Shown piece by piece: positions 1-9,483 of a stretch of DNA of 64,000 nucleotides; position 1 is the stretch's first letter, and every line of letters begins with the position of its first letter. This DNA is from Gammaproteobacteria bacterium. Its GTDB lineage: Bacteria; Pseudomonadota; Gammaproteobacteria; Pseudomonadales; Halieaceae. The notes below the pieces were generated by a model that worked only from the letters and a program-made list of their open reading frames with translations, ran no database searches and was not told the origin of the DNA. A program made the translations under genes and the position numbers. Where the stretch lies: positions 344,628-408,627 of the forward strand of contig JAUICG010000001.1 of the NCBI GenBank assembly GCA_030427485.1, written 5' to 3'.

Positions 1-1
1 G

Positions 2-706
2 GTGCCCAGGGGACAAACCGGTCCTTACCTGGGTTATCTCGAAGATACGACATCGGCATTTGCCGAGTCCGTGCGCAGCGTGCGTACGGGACTGATGCTC
101 ACAGGACTGGAAAACCCTCACAAGGTCACGGTGGTAACATCCACCAATCCCGGCGAGGGCAAGAGTACGGTGGCGATCAACCTCGCGGCAGCGCTGGCGC
201 AAATGGAGCGCGTGTTGCTGATTGACGCGGACCTCAGGCGACCGGCGGTGGCCACCGCCTTCAAACTCCCCAGCGGTACGCCGGGCTTGAGCAACGTACT
301 GGCGTTGAGTGAGCAAGCGAAGGACTGCGTGCGCAGCGTTGACGCCGGGTTTGACGTGCTGCCCGCCGGTATCCTGCCGCCAAACCCGCAGGAGATGCTC
401 GCGACGCACCGCTTTCGCGAGCTGGTGAAAGAGCTGGGCGAGCAATACGACCGCATCGTGATAGACTCGGCGCCGGTAAACGCGGTCAGCGACTCACTGA
501 TCCTCGCCATCGTAGCGGACTCGCTCGTATACGTCGCCAAGGCGGATGAAACCCCGTTGAAGATGGTCATGAAATGTATCAGCCTGATCAGGCACAGCAA
601 CCTCCCGCTGACCGGCGTGGTACTGAACAGGCTGGATACCAGGAAGCAGGGCGCCTACGGCAGGGGCGGCTATTACGGTACCTATGAAGCCAGTGAGCGC
701 TCGTGA
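2..706 (+). CDS. Wzc/CapB-type tyrosine-protein kinase, C-terminal part (5' partial)
   Basis: This is the kinase domain of a bacterial BY-kinase, the cytoplasmic half of a Wzc-like co-polymerase that controls chain length and export of exopolysaccharide. Visible are a Walker A (STNPGEGKST, residues 47-56), a Walker A' (VLLIDADLR, 71-79) and a Walker B (IVIDSAP, 152-158). The C-terminus is tyrosine-rich (YGRGGYYGTYE), as expected for the autophosphorylated cluster. The reading frame reaches the window edge and the Wzz-like membrane domain is missing, so the GTG at base 2 is probably internal. It sits at the head of a run of glycosyltransferases, which fits a regulator of polymer assembly. A stand-alone CapB/CpsD kinase is the alternative. 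Confidence 0.9.
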   Translation: MPRGQTGPYLGYLEDTTSAFAESVRSVRTGLMLTGLENPHKVTVVTSTNPGEGKSTVAINLAAALAQMERVLLIDADLRRPAVATAFKLPSGTPGLSNVLALSEQAKDCVRSVDAGFDVLPAGILPPNPQEMLATHRFRELVKELGEQYDRIVIDSAPVNAVSDSLILAIVADSLVYVAKADETPLKMVMKCISLIRHSNLPLTGVVLNRLDTRKQGAYGRGGYYGTYEASERS

Positions 707-765
707 CCAGGATGCTCCCGGTGCCATTGTCGCATCCTTGTTAGCCGCTGCCCGGGGGTGAGGCA

Positions 766-1548
766 ATGGATATTTACGTGATCTCCATCCCTCGATTTCG
801 TGAGCGTTTCAATTATATCCATGAACATGTCAGGGCCAGATCGCATAGAACGGTGCATGCCATCTGTGTCGACGGCGCGCAGCTGGACAGTTTGCCGGAC
901 TTTCTTTCAACCGGTATTGCCGGCGACTTCAATCCGGGTCAGATTGGCTGTGCTGCGGCTCATCTGCTCGCGTACGAGAGAATTGTGGCCAGTGATGCCG
1001 AGGCGGGGTTCGTGGTGGAAGACGATGTCTGCCTGCCGGCGGATATTGATGGCATTCTTGACAAACTGCAGGCTGAACTGGCAGCGAATGAAGTGATTTC
1101 ACTGTACAACCGCACGATAAAGCGCGAGAAGTTCAGCCGGCTGGACGCGGTTGCGGTAAACGGCACCGGTATTACCCTCGTCTATCCCATGACTGCCAAC
1201 AGCATGCGCACGTCGGCCGCCTGCCTGGTTGGTCGCGAGGCCGCCAGGGGGATTCTGGCGTGCAACCGCGACCTGCGTTATGTGGCGGACGACTGGGCCG
1301 CATTCTACCGTTCGGATGCAATCGGGTCGATTCGGCTGGCTCACCCGATTCCCTGCAGGATGAGGTCGTTCCAGTCCACGATCGGTTATAGCCGCGACGG
1401 TTCATTGAGTGCGAGAATCCGGAATCTGCTATTGCACAGCTATATTGGGAAACAGCTCATAACCTTGCGTCGCCGTCTTATCTTCTGGGTCAAGGAACGG
1501 AATATTGTCCTGGTTGATGAGCGATCACCGATCTCCGTCAAGACCTGA
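766..1548 (+). CDS. Glycosyltransferase family 25 protein (LPS/EPS type)
   Basis: A 260-residue protein with the GT25 signature: GQIGCAAAHLLAYERI followed by the acidic metal-binding segment VVEDDV near residue 88. Family members transfer a sugar, often galactose or glucose, onto lipopolysaccharide or capsule intermediates at the inner face of the membrane. The ATG follows a GGGGGTGAGG stretch that can act as ribosome-binding site. It is the first complete glycosyltransferase of the locus, 59 bases after the kinase stop. The donor sugar cannot be read from the sequence. Confidence 0.82.
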   Translation: MDIYVISIPRFRERFNYIHEHVRARSHRTVHAICVDGAQLDSLPDFLSTGIAGDFNPGQIGCAAAHLLAYERIVASDAEAGFVVEDDVCLPADIDGILDKLQAELAANEVISLYNRTIKREKFSRLDAVAVNGTGITLVYPMTANSMRTSAACLVGREAARGILACNRDLRYVADDWAAFYRSDAIGSIRLAHPIPCRMRSFQSTIGYSRDGSLSARIRNLLLHSYIGKQLITLRRRLIFWVKERNIVLVDERSPISVKT

Positions 1549-1607
1549 GTGACGATGAACAATCTGCACAAGTCGCCAGGTGCCGATACTCCCGGTAGTG
1601 CCACGGC

Positions 1608-2765
1608 ATGAAGATCATGCACGTAATCGAATCCCTGGGTGTCGGTGGTGCTGAACGCGTGTTGACGATACTGTTGCCGGCGCTGCAGGCGCTGGGGAAC
1701 GAGGTGATGGTTGCGGTGAGGACAGACCGGTTGGACCTTGCGGGCGCACTGGAGGCGGCGGGAGTGCCGGTTGTCCAACTGCCCGCACGTCACAAGTGGA
1801 ACCTCGCGGGTACGGCCCTGGACCTTGCACGCCTGGCTGAACAGTACCGTATTCAGATCATTCATGCGCACCTGTATTTTCCGGCGCAATGCACCGCCCT
1901 GGTGAAACTGCTGCGCCTGCATCGCGCCGCGACTGTGGTGACGTTTCACAATCTCGCCTATGCCCCCGGCGTGAACCGGGGTGGCGTTCGCCTCCGCTTC
2001 AGGAAGTCGCTCGCGTCCTTCCTTGCGCCCGGCGGATTTGACCGCAAAATCGCGGTGAGCGGGGCCGTAGCCCAGCATTACCGCGCCTCGCTCGGTCTGG
2101 GCGCTATCGACGTTGTTTACAATCCCGTCGATATTGCAGCCATGGACGGGTTGGCGTTGCCGCCGCGACAAACGACCGGCGAAGTCCCGCACATCGTTGT
2201 GCCAGGGCGCCTTGTGCGTGAAAAAGGACACGCAGACCTGGTCGAGGCCCTGGCGCTGCTGCGGAATCAGGGCAGGGTGTTCACCGCGAGTATTGCCGGA
2301 GAAGGCCCGCTGCGCCGCGAACTGGAGCAAGCCATCCAACTGGCCCGGCTCGGGGATGTCGTGGTGGTCACGGGAATCCTGCCGCACCGTGAATTACTCG
2401 CGATGGTCGCCTCCGCAGACATCGTCGTGATCCCTTCCCGTTTTGAGGGTTTTGGTCTGTCGGCGATCGAGGCCATGGCCTTGGCGCGCCCCGTAATCGT
2501 GACCGCTGCCGGAGGGTTGGCTGAGATAGTTGAAGACGGGGTCAGCGGTCGCTGTATCCCCGTGGGTCGGCCGGGGGAAATTGCCCGGGCGACAGGCGAA
2601 CTCATGGCGTCACCGCTATTGCGCGAACAGTACGGTATGGCGGGACGCAAACGGGTGGAGGAGGCATTCTCCCTGCCGCGTATTGCCGGGCAATTGCACG
2701 CACTCTATGAAGACACCCTGGCGTCGCGCCGGGGCAGAGCAAGCTGTGTTCCGAAACACCGATAG
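1608..2765 (+). CDS. Glycosyltransferase family 4 protein
   Basis: A 385-residue GT-B fold enzyme. The N-terminal acceptor domain begins MKIMHVIESLGVGGAERV, the glycine-rich start typical of GT4 retaining transferases. The C-terminal donor domain carries VPGRLVREKGH, the ExE-type segment PSRFEGFGLSAIEAMA (about residues 277-292) that binds the nucleotide sugar, and the following GGLAEIVEDG. It probably adds one sugar to the lipid-linked repeat unit at the cytoplasmic membrane. It is followed after 11 bases by the next glycosyltransferase, so the two are likely co-transcribed. The sugar specificity is unknown. Confidence 0.88.
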   Translation: MKIMHVIESLGVGGAERVLTILLPALQALGNEVMVAVRTDRLDLAGALEAAGVPVVQLPARHKWNLAGTALDLARLAEQYRIQIIHAHLYFPAQCTALVKLLRLHRAATVVTFHNLAYAPGVNRGGVRLRFRKSLASFLAPGGFDRKIAVSGAVAQHYRASLGLGAIDVVYNPVDIAAMDGLALPPRQTTGEVPHIVVPGRLVREKGHADLVEALALLRNQGRVFTASIAGEGPLRRELEQAIQLARLGDVVVVTGILPHRELLAMVASADIVVIPSRFEGFGLSAIEAMALARPVIVTAAGGLAEIVEDGVSGRCIPVGRPGEIARATGELMASPLLREQYGMAGRKRVEEAFSLPRIAGQLHALYEDTLASRRGRASCVPKHR

Positions 2766-2776
2766 CGGGTGACAGA

Positions 2777-3994
2777 ATGAAGGCCAGTATTCTATATATA
2801 TCGTATACCGGACTGTTGGACCCTCTCGGCCAGTCCCAGGTATTGCAGTACGTGCTCGGCCTGGCCCCCGACTTTCGCATGACCCTGCTCACCTTTGAAA
2901 AACCTGAAGCCCTGCAAGACGGGGACCGTCTCGCCGATCTTCTGGCGCAGTGCAGGCAGGCCGGGGTTGACTGGCACTATCTGCACTATCACCGTCGTCC
3001 TTCACTGCTTGCCAGCGTGTACGATCTGACTGTGGGCGCGATCAAGGCGAGGCAGCTTGCGCGCGCGGCGGGCGTACACGTCGTGCACTGTCGCAGCTAT
3101 GTCGCCGGCCTGATGGGCCTGTTGGCAAAACGGGTATCGGGCGCCCGGCATCTCTTCGATATGCGCGGTTTCTGGGTCGATGAACGCGTTGACGGTGGAA
3201 TCTGGCGCCGGGGCTCGCTGCGATACCGTCTGTGCAAATTGCTCGAGCGCGCGCTTTTCACGCATACCGATCACGTGGTTTCCCTGACACGCGCGGGAGC
3301 GATCGAGCTTGCCGGATTCCGTTACCTTGCCGGAGCCCTGCCCCCGATCTCGGTGATCCCGACCTGTACCAATCTGCAGATGTTTCGACCTATCGAGAAA
3401 GAGTGCGAGGCGAACGAAGGCTTCACACTAGGCTATATTGGCTCCGCCGGGAGCTGGTATCAGTTTGCGGATGTCGCCCGCGTGGTCAGGCAACTTTTTG
3501 CCACCGTCCCCGGCTCGCGTTTTCTGGTAATAAACAGGGCGGGTCACCGCGAGATCCGCGAAGCCCTGGTGAACGAAGGCGTCGACATGGCGCGTGTCGA
3601 GATGAAGGCCGTCGATTTTCGCGAAGTCCCGGTCGAAATCGCCAGAATGGATGCCGGCGTATTTTTTATCAAACCGGTCTGGTCCAAGCGCGCTTCCAGC
3701 CCAACGCGACTGGGCGAGTTTCTCGCCTGTGGCAAGCCCGTCCTGACCAACGGCATGGTCGGGGATGTTGAGGAAGACATAAGCGCGACCCGCACAGGTG
3801 TGGTGATCAACGACCGGGAAGAGGAGACGCTGGCGAGGTCTCTCGCGCGATTGGTGAGCATTGCGCGCGAGCCGGGAATCCCGGGGCGATGCCGTGATGC
3901 CGCCGAACAGCGGTTTTCGCTGCAACTGGGCACCGCGCGCTATGCTGCCATCTACACGTCACTGGCGCATGACTGCGGGCGGAGGGCCGCTTGA
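2777..3994 (+). CDS. Glycosyltransferase (GT4-like)
   Basis: A 405-residue protein with a GT-B layout. Its N-terminal segment ILYISYTGLLDPLGQSQVLQY and the later HLFDMRGFWVDERV are typical of a GT4-like subgroup found in exopolysaccharide clusters. The C-terminal half has the donor-domain segment TRLGEFLACGKPVLTNGMVGDVEE. Its stop codon overlaps the start of the next gene by four bases (TTGA), which implies translational coupling. It probably acts on the growing lipid-linked oligosaccharide in the cytoplasm. The sugar is not assignable. Confidence 0.82.
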   Translation: MKASILYISYTGLLDPLGQSQVLQYVLGLAPDFRMTLLTFEKPEALQDGDRLADLLAQCRQAGVDWHYLHYHRRPSLLASVYDLTVGAIKARQLARAAGVHVVHCRSYVAGLMGLLAKRVSGARHLFDMRGFWVDERVDGGIWRRGSLRYRLCKLLERALFTHTDHVVSLTRAGAIELAGFRYLAGALPPISVIPTCTNLQMFRPIEKECEANEGFTLGYIGSAGSWYQFADVARVVRQLFATVPGSRFLVINRAGHREIREALVNEGVDMARVEMKAVDFREVPVEIARMDAGVFFIKPVWSKRASSPTRLGEFLACGKPVLTNGMVGDVEEDISATRTGVVINDREEETLARSLARLVSIAREPGIPGRCRDAAEQRFSLQLGTARYAAIYTSLAHDCGRRAA

Positions 3995-5121
3995 CAACGC
4001 CGGCGCTCAAGGTCCTGTTCCTGACCCGGTATCCGTATGAAGGCGCCAGCAGCCGTTACCGGGTCTACCAGTACTTGCCACATCTGCGGGCGCTGGGCGT
4101 GCGCTGCGAGCAACAGTGCTTTATGGACTCGCGGATGTACAGGCGCTATTTTTCCCACGGTGGGTCTTTAAAGAAAGCCTGGCTGATGCTCCGCGCGATT
4201 GTCTGTCGCCTCAAAGTCCTGATGCGTTTCAGGGAGTACGACATTATCTATATGCAGCGCGAGCTGTTTCCTGTAGCGCCGCCGCTGTTTGAGCGCTACA
4301 TGAAAAAACGCGGGGCGGTCTTGTTCTTCGACTATGATGACGCCCTGTTTATCAACAAACCGAGTCGGTTCAACCCGATAGCCACTTTTCTGCGCTCGCC
4401 GGACAAGACATTTGAACTGTTTGGCCTCGTGGACCTGGTAGTGGCAGGGAATGATTGGCTGCGCGACAAGGCCGCTGCTCATGGCGCGCACGCGGTGACC
4501 CTGGAGGTGGCCGAGGACACCGACAGGATTGCGATGCATGCACCACACGCCAATGACAAACCCGTGACCATCGGCTGGCTGGGTTCCACCACCACGGTGA
4601 AGTATTTGCGCATCATTGAGCCTGTCCTTCAACGTATTGCCGCGGACTACCCCGAGGTCAGGTTTGAATTCATGGGCGGCGGAGATTTCCATATGGAGGG
4701 AGTTCCCTGGGAAGCCCATGCATGGTCGCTGGAGGATGAGTTGCTCGCGCTGTCCCGCTTTGATATAGGCCTGATGCCGCTGCCCGACGATGAATGGGCG
4801 CGTGGGAAATCCGGTGGCAAGGCGCGTACCTACATGGCCGCCGGCGTAGTCCCTGTCTGTTCCGCCATCGGTTACAATTTGCAGCTCATGGAGCACGGCA
4901 GAACCGGATTCCTCTGCAGCAGTGAGGACGATTGGTATTCCGCTATAGCTACGCTGATCGGCGATGGGGCGTTACGGCAGACGATCGCTGTGCAGGCCAG
5001 GGCCGATGTGCGGAACCGTTTCTCCCCCGCAGGCCAGGCCCTGAAGATGCGCATGCTGTTTGATGAAGCGCTTCGACCACCCGCGGCGAGCGTCGGTAAT
5101 GGCGTCATTCGAGCAGAGTAG
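3991..5121 (+). CDS. Glycosyltransferase (GT4-like)
   Basis: A 376-residue glycosyltransferase-like protein that starts at a TTG overlapping the previous stop (TTGA). The N-terminus VLFLTRYPYEGASSRYRVYQYLP matches a GT4 subgroup in which the acceptor site begins with an SSRYR motif. The donor domain shows VTIGWLGSTTTVKYL and later GKARTYMAAGVVPVCSAIGYN. The TTG start is chosen because the upstream frame closes and the stop/start overlap is tight. It belongs to the same co-transcribed exopolysaccharide set as its neighbours. Confidence 0.82.
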   Translation: MTTPALKVLFLTRYPYEGASSRYRVYQYLPHLRALGVRCEQQCFMDSRMYRRYFSHGGSLKKAWLMLRAIVCRLKVLMRFREYDIIYMQRELFPVAPPLFERYMKKRGAVLFFDYDDALFINKPSRFNPIATFLRSPDKTFELFGLVDLVVAGNDWLRDKAAAHGAHAVTLEVAEDTDRIAMHAPHANDKPVTIGWLGSTTTVKYLRIIEPVLQRIAADYPEVRFEFMGGGDFHMEGVPWEAHAWSLEDELLALSRFDIGLMPLPDDEWARGKSGGKARTYMAAGVVPVCSAIGYNLQLMEHGRTGFLCSSEDDWYSAIATLIGDGALRQTIAVQARADVRNRFSPAGQALKMRMLFDEALRPPAASVGNGVIRAE

Positions 5122-5130
5122 ACGTCACCG

Positions 5131-6180
5131 ATGATTCTTTATGTATCCATATTCATGTCGCTCGCGCTGCTTGGCCTGGCGAACCTGTCCAGCCGGCAAA
5201 CGACGTTTGTGTTTGCCGCACTCTACGTGTTTTTCGTGTTGTTCGTGGGCGCGAGACTGGACACGGGCTGTGATTTCGCGACCTATTTCCTGCGTTATAA
5301 ATACCTCCAGTTCAACAACATCACATCGCTGTTTGACACCACCGAGCCCGGTTTCTTCCTGCTCTCGTACTTTACCAAGAAGGCCGGACTGGCGTATGTC
5401 TGGCTCAACGTCTTCTCGGCATCGATATTTTTCTACTATCTCATCAAGTTCGCCCGCAACCACCCCCGACCGCTGCTGCTGATCGCACTGGTGTTTCCGA
5501 TCCTGGTGATCCAGTTGTCGATGTCGGGATTGAGGCAGGCACTTGCCGTGGCTTTCCTGATGGGTGCGCTGGATGCGTTTCTGCACGCCAGGCGATTGCA
5601 GGTTTTCATCTATATCCTGATTGGCTCCAGCTTTCACCAGTCCCTGGTCATACTCCTTCCGCTGGCGCTTATGGTAGGCCGTAGCTATTCACTGGCGCGG
5701 GTCATGGGCGCGATCGTCATCCTGCTGCCCGTCGCCGCTTACCTGCTCTCAGGCCGCGCGGAGGTGTACCAGGACAGGTATATCGATGAGATTTATGGCG
5801 ATATGGATTCCGGCGGGGCTATTTTCAGGCTGGGGCTGCTGGTAATAACGGCTACCCTGTTCGAACTGTACACAACGCGAATGGCCAGGGCGCACCCCAA
5901 TGAATATAACCTGATGCGCGTGTTCGCCCTGGTTTCGTTCGCGCTGATTCCGGTGATGATGGTCAACACCGTCGCGCTCCATCGGCTGATTTTCTATGTC
6001 GTTCCGATGCAGGCCTATATCCTGGCGGCGCTGCCCCGCGCGATGTTCGCCAATAAACGCTCCATTCAAATAGTCGAACTGGGGGCCATCGCGGTATATG
6101 CCGCTTATATCGTGGTGTGGTTTTCGGCGTCCCGCCATGCCAATATCTGTTATGTTCCGTACCAGAGTTATTTGTTCTGA
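5131..6180 (+). CDS. EpsG/Wzy-like polysaccharide polymerase
   Basis: A 349-residue hydrophobic protein with about nine predicted membrane segments by eye. The N-terminal pattern FVGARLDTGCDFATYFLRYKY corresponds to the conserved G-R-x-x-x-G-x-D-x-x-x-Y region of EpsG family polymerases. These enzymes polymerise repeat units on the periplasmic face of the inner membrane. It lies downstream of the glycosyltransferases and the convergent operon supplies a flippase, so the locus has the parts of a Wzx/Wzy-dependent pathway. Polymerases diverge strongly in sequence, so the call rests on topology, the motif and context. Confidence 0.75.
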   Translation: MILYVSIFMSLALLGLANLSSRQTTFVFAALYVFFVLFVGARLDTGCDFATYFLRYKYLQFNNITSLFDTTEPGFFLLSYFTKKAGLAYVWLNVFSASIFFYYLIKFARNHPRPLLLIALVFPILVIQLSMSGLRQALAVAFLMGALDAFLHARRLQVFIYILIGSSFHQSLVILLPLALMVGRSYSLARVMGAIVILLPVAAYLLSGRAEVYQDRYIDEIYGDMDSGGAIFRLGLLVITATLFELYTTRMARAHPNEYNLMRVFALVSFALIPVMMVNTVALHRLIFYVVPMQAYILAALPRAMFANKRSIQIVELGAIAVYAAYIVVWFSASRHANICYVPYQSYLF

Positions 6181-6233
6181 GTATTTGTCGGAGCCCGGGC
6201 GCCTTGCCTCGCGGAACGGGTGATCGAGAATTT

Positions 6234-7418
6234 ATGAATGCGTTCCGGCCCTATGCGGTGGTGCTCGGTTTGTCGCCCACCGGTCTGTATGTCGCCAGAG
6301 AACTGGGGCGAAGCGGCACGCCATTGTTGGGTGTCGACACCGGGTTTGCCAGTGCCGGCGCGTCGCGCTATTTCCGCAGGAGCGGCGGCATATGGTATGA
6401 GCAGGACACCGAGCGCCTGGTGGAACGGCTGGTCGACTTTGGCAACAGCTGTGTCATCAGGCCGGTACTGATACCGACCAGTGATCACTATGTGGAGCTG
6501 ATAATCGAAAACCATGCCCGGCTCCGAACCGTGTTCTGTATCGCGGGGTGCTATGCGGGCGTGGCGGAATCCCTGCTGGACAAGCAACAATTCCATCAGC
6601 TGTGCATGGCGCAGGGGATAGCAAGCCCGGGCATATGGGAGCTGTCCACTGCCGATGACGTCACCGGGCTGGAGGAGATTCCCTTCCCCTGCATCGTGAA
6701 GCCCGCACTGATTCATCTGGCAAAGCCCTATATGCGTGGGCGAAAGGTGTTTGTAGTCGAGAGCCCGGCCGACCTGCGGGCGCTCCTGCAACGACTTCCC
6801 AGGGAGGCGGGGCGTTGGCTGTTGCAGGAAATTATTCCCGGTGAAGAGTCCCGCATCTCCCTGGTGGCCGGGTATGCGGGGGAGCACAATATCGCGGACG
6901 ATACGTTTACAGCGATAAAACTCAGGCAGTATCCACCCGGATTCGGATCGGCATCCCGGGCCATCAGCGGGCCCTGTGACGAAGCCAGGGAGATCGCCGG
7001 GAAGCTGATGGCGTCAATCGGGTTCAGGGGCGTTTACGGTGCGGAATTCAAGCGTGACCCTCGCGATGGCAGGCTCAAGATCATAGAGGTCAACCCGAGG
7101 CCGACGCTGTGGTTTTATCTGAGCCACGCTGCGGGGAAGCGCCTGCTGGAGAGGGCGTACTGTGACATGGCCGGCCTGCCGTTCGCAAAGTCCAGGGCCC
7201 AGCGTGATGGTGTGCTCTGGCACTACGTGTTGAAGGATATCGCGTCGGCCATTTTCTACCGGTTCAGGGGCAAGGACTTTGTGCTGGGCGCCCCCGACCT
7301 TGCGGCGGGAGGTCCCGTGGAAGGCCGCTGTTGGCCGGTGTTCAGTGCAAGCGACCCCCTGCCGTTCTTTGCCGAGTTGGCGGTTTACGTGACGAAGTTT
7401 GTCAGGAGAGTATTCTGA
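6234..7418 (+). CDS. ATP-grasp carboxylate-amine ligase-like protein
   Basis: A 394-residue ATP-grasp enzyme. The N-terminal nucleotide-binding-like segment YAVVLGLSPTGLYVARELGRSG resembles the pre-ATP-grasp domain. FPCIVKPALIH and WLLQEIIPGEESRISL supply the ATP-binding lysine and hinge, and YGAEFKRDPRDGRLKIIEVNPRP carries the metal-binding Glu and Asn. The open frame extends further upstream, but the ATG at 6234 gives the natural N-terminus and follows the polymerase stop. ATP-grasp ligases in polysaccharide clusters are thought to join amino acids or similar groups to sugars; that role is inference here. Its last four bases overlap the deacetylase start. Confidence 0.82.
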   Translation: MNAFRPYAVVLGLSPTGLYVARELGRSGTPLLGVDTGFASAGASRYFRRSGGIWYEQDTERLVERLVDFGNSCVIRPVLIPTSDHYVELIIENHARLRTVFCIAGCYAGVAESLLDKQQFHQLCMAQGIASPGIWELSTADDVTGLEEIPFPCIVKPALIHLAKPYMRGRKVFVVESPADLRALLQRLPREAGRWLLQEIIPGEESRISLVAGYAGEHNIADDTFTAIKLRQYPPGFGSASRAISGPCDEAREIAGKLMASIGFRGVYGAEFKRDPRDGRLKIIEVNPRPTLWFYLSHAAGKRLLERAYCDMAGLPFAKSRAQRDGVLWHYVLKDIASAIFYRFRGKDFVLGAPDLAAGGPVEGRCWPVFSASDPLPFFAELAVYVTKFVRRVF

Positions 7419-8257
7419 GAAAAATTATAGTCAACGCCGATGATTTTGGATTGTCCTCGGGTGTCAATGAGGCGATCGTCGAGACCTTCATGCACGGGTG
7501 TGTATCCAGTACCACGTTGATGGTCAATGCCCCTGCAACGGAAGATGCGGCCGACAGAGCAAGGCAGGTCCCCGGACTGGGCGTTGGACTGCACTTCAAT
7601 CTCACACTGGGACGCCCGATCTCCGGTGCCGGCAGGGTCAGGTCGCTGGTCGATGGGGAGGGCCGCTTCCTGGCGCGGGGGGCGCTGGCCCGGAGCATGC
7701 TGCTGCAAGGCGTCAGCAGGGCGGAGCTTCTGCTGGAACTAGAAGCACAGTTTGAAAAAATGCTGGCATTGGGTTTGCATCCAACGCATATTGATAGCCA
7801 TCAGCATTTGCACATGTTCCCGCAGTGCTTCGACACGGTCGCGGCGTTTGCCGCCGCGCGGGGACTGCCCGTTCGAATGCCCTGGATACTGCTTCCGGCG
7901 GGTGTTCACAGACCTGTGACCAGGCGCCTCAAGCAATGGGGTTTGCGGGTTTTGATGGCCAGAAACAGCAGGCGTTGGCAGGGCAAGCTGACCTGGAACA
8001 GTGGCCTGGGAAGCATCTTCGATCTCGGGCAGGTTCCGCGCAGACTGGATATCGACCACTACCGGCTACTGCTGGAAGCGGCACCCGCCGGTGTCTTTGA
8101 GCTGATGGTGCACCCGGCGAAGAATGCCGCGGAACTTGACGGCCTGACCAGGATCGGGGATATCAGCGAGCGGGAGTGGCGTTTTCTGACGACCGGTAGT
8201 TTACCCGCGTTGATCAGTGAACTCGGGTTTACCAGGGCGAACTATGGAGATATCTGA
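7415..8257 (+). CDS. ChbG/YdjC-family carbohydrate deacetylase
   Basis: A 280-residue metal-dependent deacetylase of the YdjC/ChbG family. It begins (M)RKIIVNADDFGLSSGVNEAI, where the paired aspartates bind the metal, and continues with the LHFNL and THIDSHQHLHMFPQ histidine motifs. Substrates in this family are N-acetylated sugars. No ATG, GTG or TTG lies between 7331 and the first conserved residues. The best start is the CTG at 7415, which overlaps the ligase stop as CTGA and has AGGAG six bases upstream; ATT at 7412 is the alternative. It probably removes acetyl groups from a sugar of the exopolysaccharide. Confidence 0.85.
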   Translation: MRKIIVNADDFGLSSGVNEAIVETFMHGCVSSTTLMVNAPATEDAADRARQVPGLGVGLHFNLTLGRPISGAGRVRSLVDGEGRFLARGALARSMLLQGVSRAELLLELEAQFEKMLALGLHPTHIDSHQHLHMFPQCFDTVAAFAAARGLPVRMPWILLPAGVHRPVTRRLKQWGLRVLMARNSRRWQGKLTWNSGLGSIFDLGQVPRRLDIDHYRLLLEAAPAGVFELMVHPAKNAAELDGLTRIGDISEREWRFLTTGSLPALISELGFTRANYGDI

Positions 8258-8311
8258 AGACCAGCGCTCCCACAGGCTTTGTGCACGGGGAGCGTAACCG
8301 TCCATACACCC

Positions 8312-9430
8312 ATGGCAACCATTACCGTATCCTCCAATACCTCCTGGTACCTGTTCAATTTCAGGGCGAGCACGCTGCGTAAACTTGTCAGTCTTGGCCA
8401 TCGGGTGGTCTGCCTCGCGCCGGCAGACAATTACAGTGAAAGGCTGGTAAGTGAGCTCGGCTGTGAATGGTATCCCCTGGCCATCAATAACAGCGGCAAC
8501 AATCCGGTCGAGGATTTCGGGCTCATACTGCAGTTCTGGCGCTACTACCGGCGTTTCCGGCCGGCGGCAACCCTGCACTTCACCATCAAGAACAACGTGT
8601 ACGGCACCTGGGCAGCCCGCATACTGGGGATTCCTGCAATCAATAACGTGTCCGGACTGGGTACGGCATTCATTCACGGGGGGCTGGTCTCGGCCATTGT
8701 GCGTATGCTGTACAGAACAAGCCAACCGTTTGCGCACCGTGTTTTCTGCCAGAATGAGGAGGATCTGCGGCAACTGGTGGAGGCCAGGTTGGTGCCGCCG
8801 CGGCGGGTTGAGTTGCTGCCCGGTTCCGGTGTCGACCTGCAGCGGTTTCACCCGGGCCTGAGGCGTACCCGCGAGGGTTCCTTTCGCTTCCTGTACGCGG
8901 GACGGATGTTGGCGGACAAAGGACTGCATGAACTCATTGCCGCCGTTCGCGCCCTCCACGCGACCGGTGTCGAGTGCGGGTTGTGGCTGGCGGGATTTGC
9001 CGACGTCGAGAATGTGTCCGCGATATCCGAAGCACAGCTGGTCGAATGGGCGAACGCGCCCGGCATCGAATGGCTTGGCCCCAGTGACACGATGGAATCC
9101 GTCTACGCGCAGGTCGATTGTGTCGTCCTGCCTTCCTACCGGGAGGGCATGCCGCGGAGTTTACTGGAAGCCGGAGCGATGGGCCTGCCGGTACTCGCCA
9201 CCGATGTGCCGGGTTGCCGGAATATTGTGTCCGACGGGTATAACGGCCTGCTGTGCCGCGAGAGGAGCAGTGACTCGCTTATGCAGGCGATGCGAAGGAT
9301 GGCTGCCATGAGTGCAGCCGAACGGGCGAAGATGGGTGAGAACGGCCGCCAGTTGGTGACGGAGAAATTTTCCGAGCAGGTCGTGGTGGATGCGACGCTG
9401 AGGGCCGTTGAGTCGGCGCTGGGGGATTGA
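8312..9430 (+). CDS. Glycosyltransferase family 4 protein
   Basis: A 372-residue GT4 enzyme beginning MATITVSSNTSWYLFNFR, the start seen in PglA/WbpH-like N-acetylhexosaminyltransferases that act on undecaprenyl-linked sugars. The donor domain contains FLYAGRMLADKGLHELI and VLPSYREGMPRSLLEAGAMG followed by ATDVPGCRNIVSDG. The frame is open upstream to a TTG at 8279, but the ATG at 8312 fits the family N-terminus. It is the last gene of the plus-strand exopolysaccharide run and converges on the acyltransferase gene. The family resemblance suggests an amino-sugar donor. Confidence 0.86.
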   Translation: MATITVSSNTSWYLFNFRASTLRKLVSLGHRVVCLAPADNYSERLVSELGCEWYPLAINNSGNNPVEDFGLILQFWRYYRRFRPAATLHFTIKNNVYGTWAARILGIPAINNVSGLGTAFIHGGLVSAIVRMLYRTSQPFAHRVFCQNEEDLRQLVEARLVPPRRVELLPGSGVDLQRFHPGLRRTREGSFRFLYAGRMLADKGLHELIAAVRALHATGVECGLWLAGFADVENVSAISEAQLVEWANAPGIEWLGPSDTMESVYAQVDCVVLPSYREGMPRSLLEAGAMGLPVLATDVPGCRNIVSDGYNGLLCRERSSDSLMQAMRRMAAMSAAERAKMGENGRQLVTEKFSEQVVVDATLRAVESALGD

Positions 9431-9483
9431 ACGCGGGCCCGACCGCCGGTCCGGGCATGCGCTGCCGACAACCGCGGCAACTG

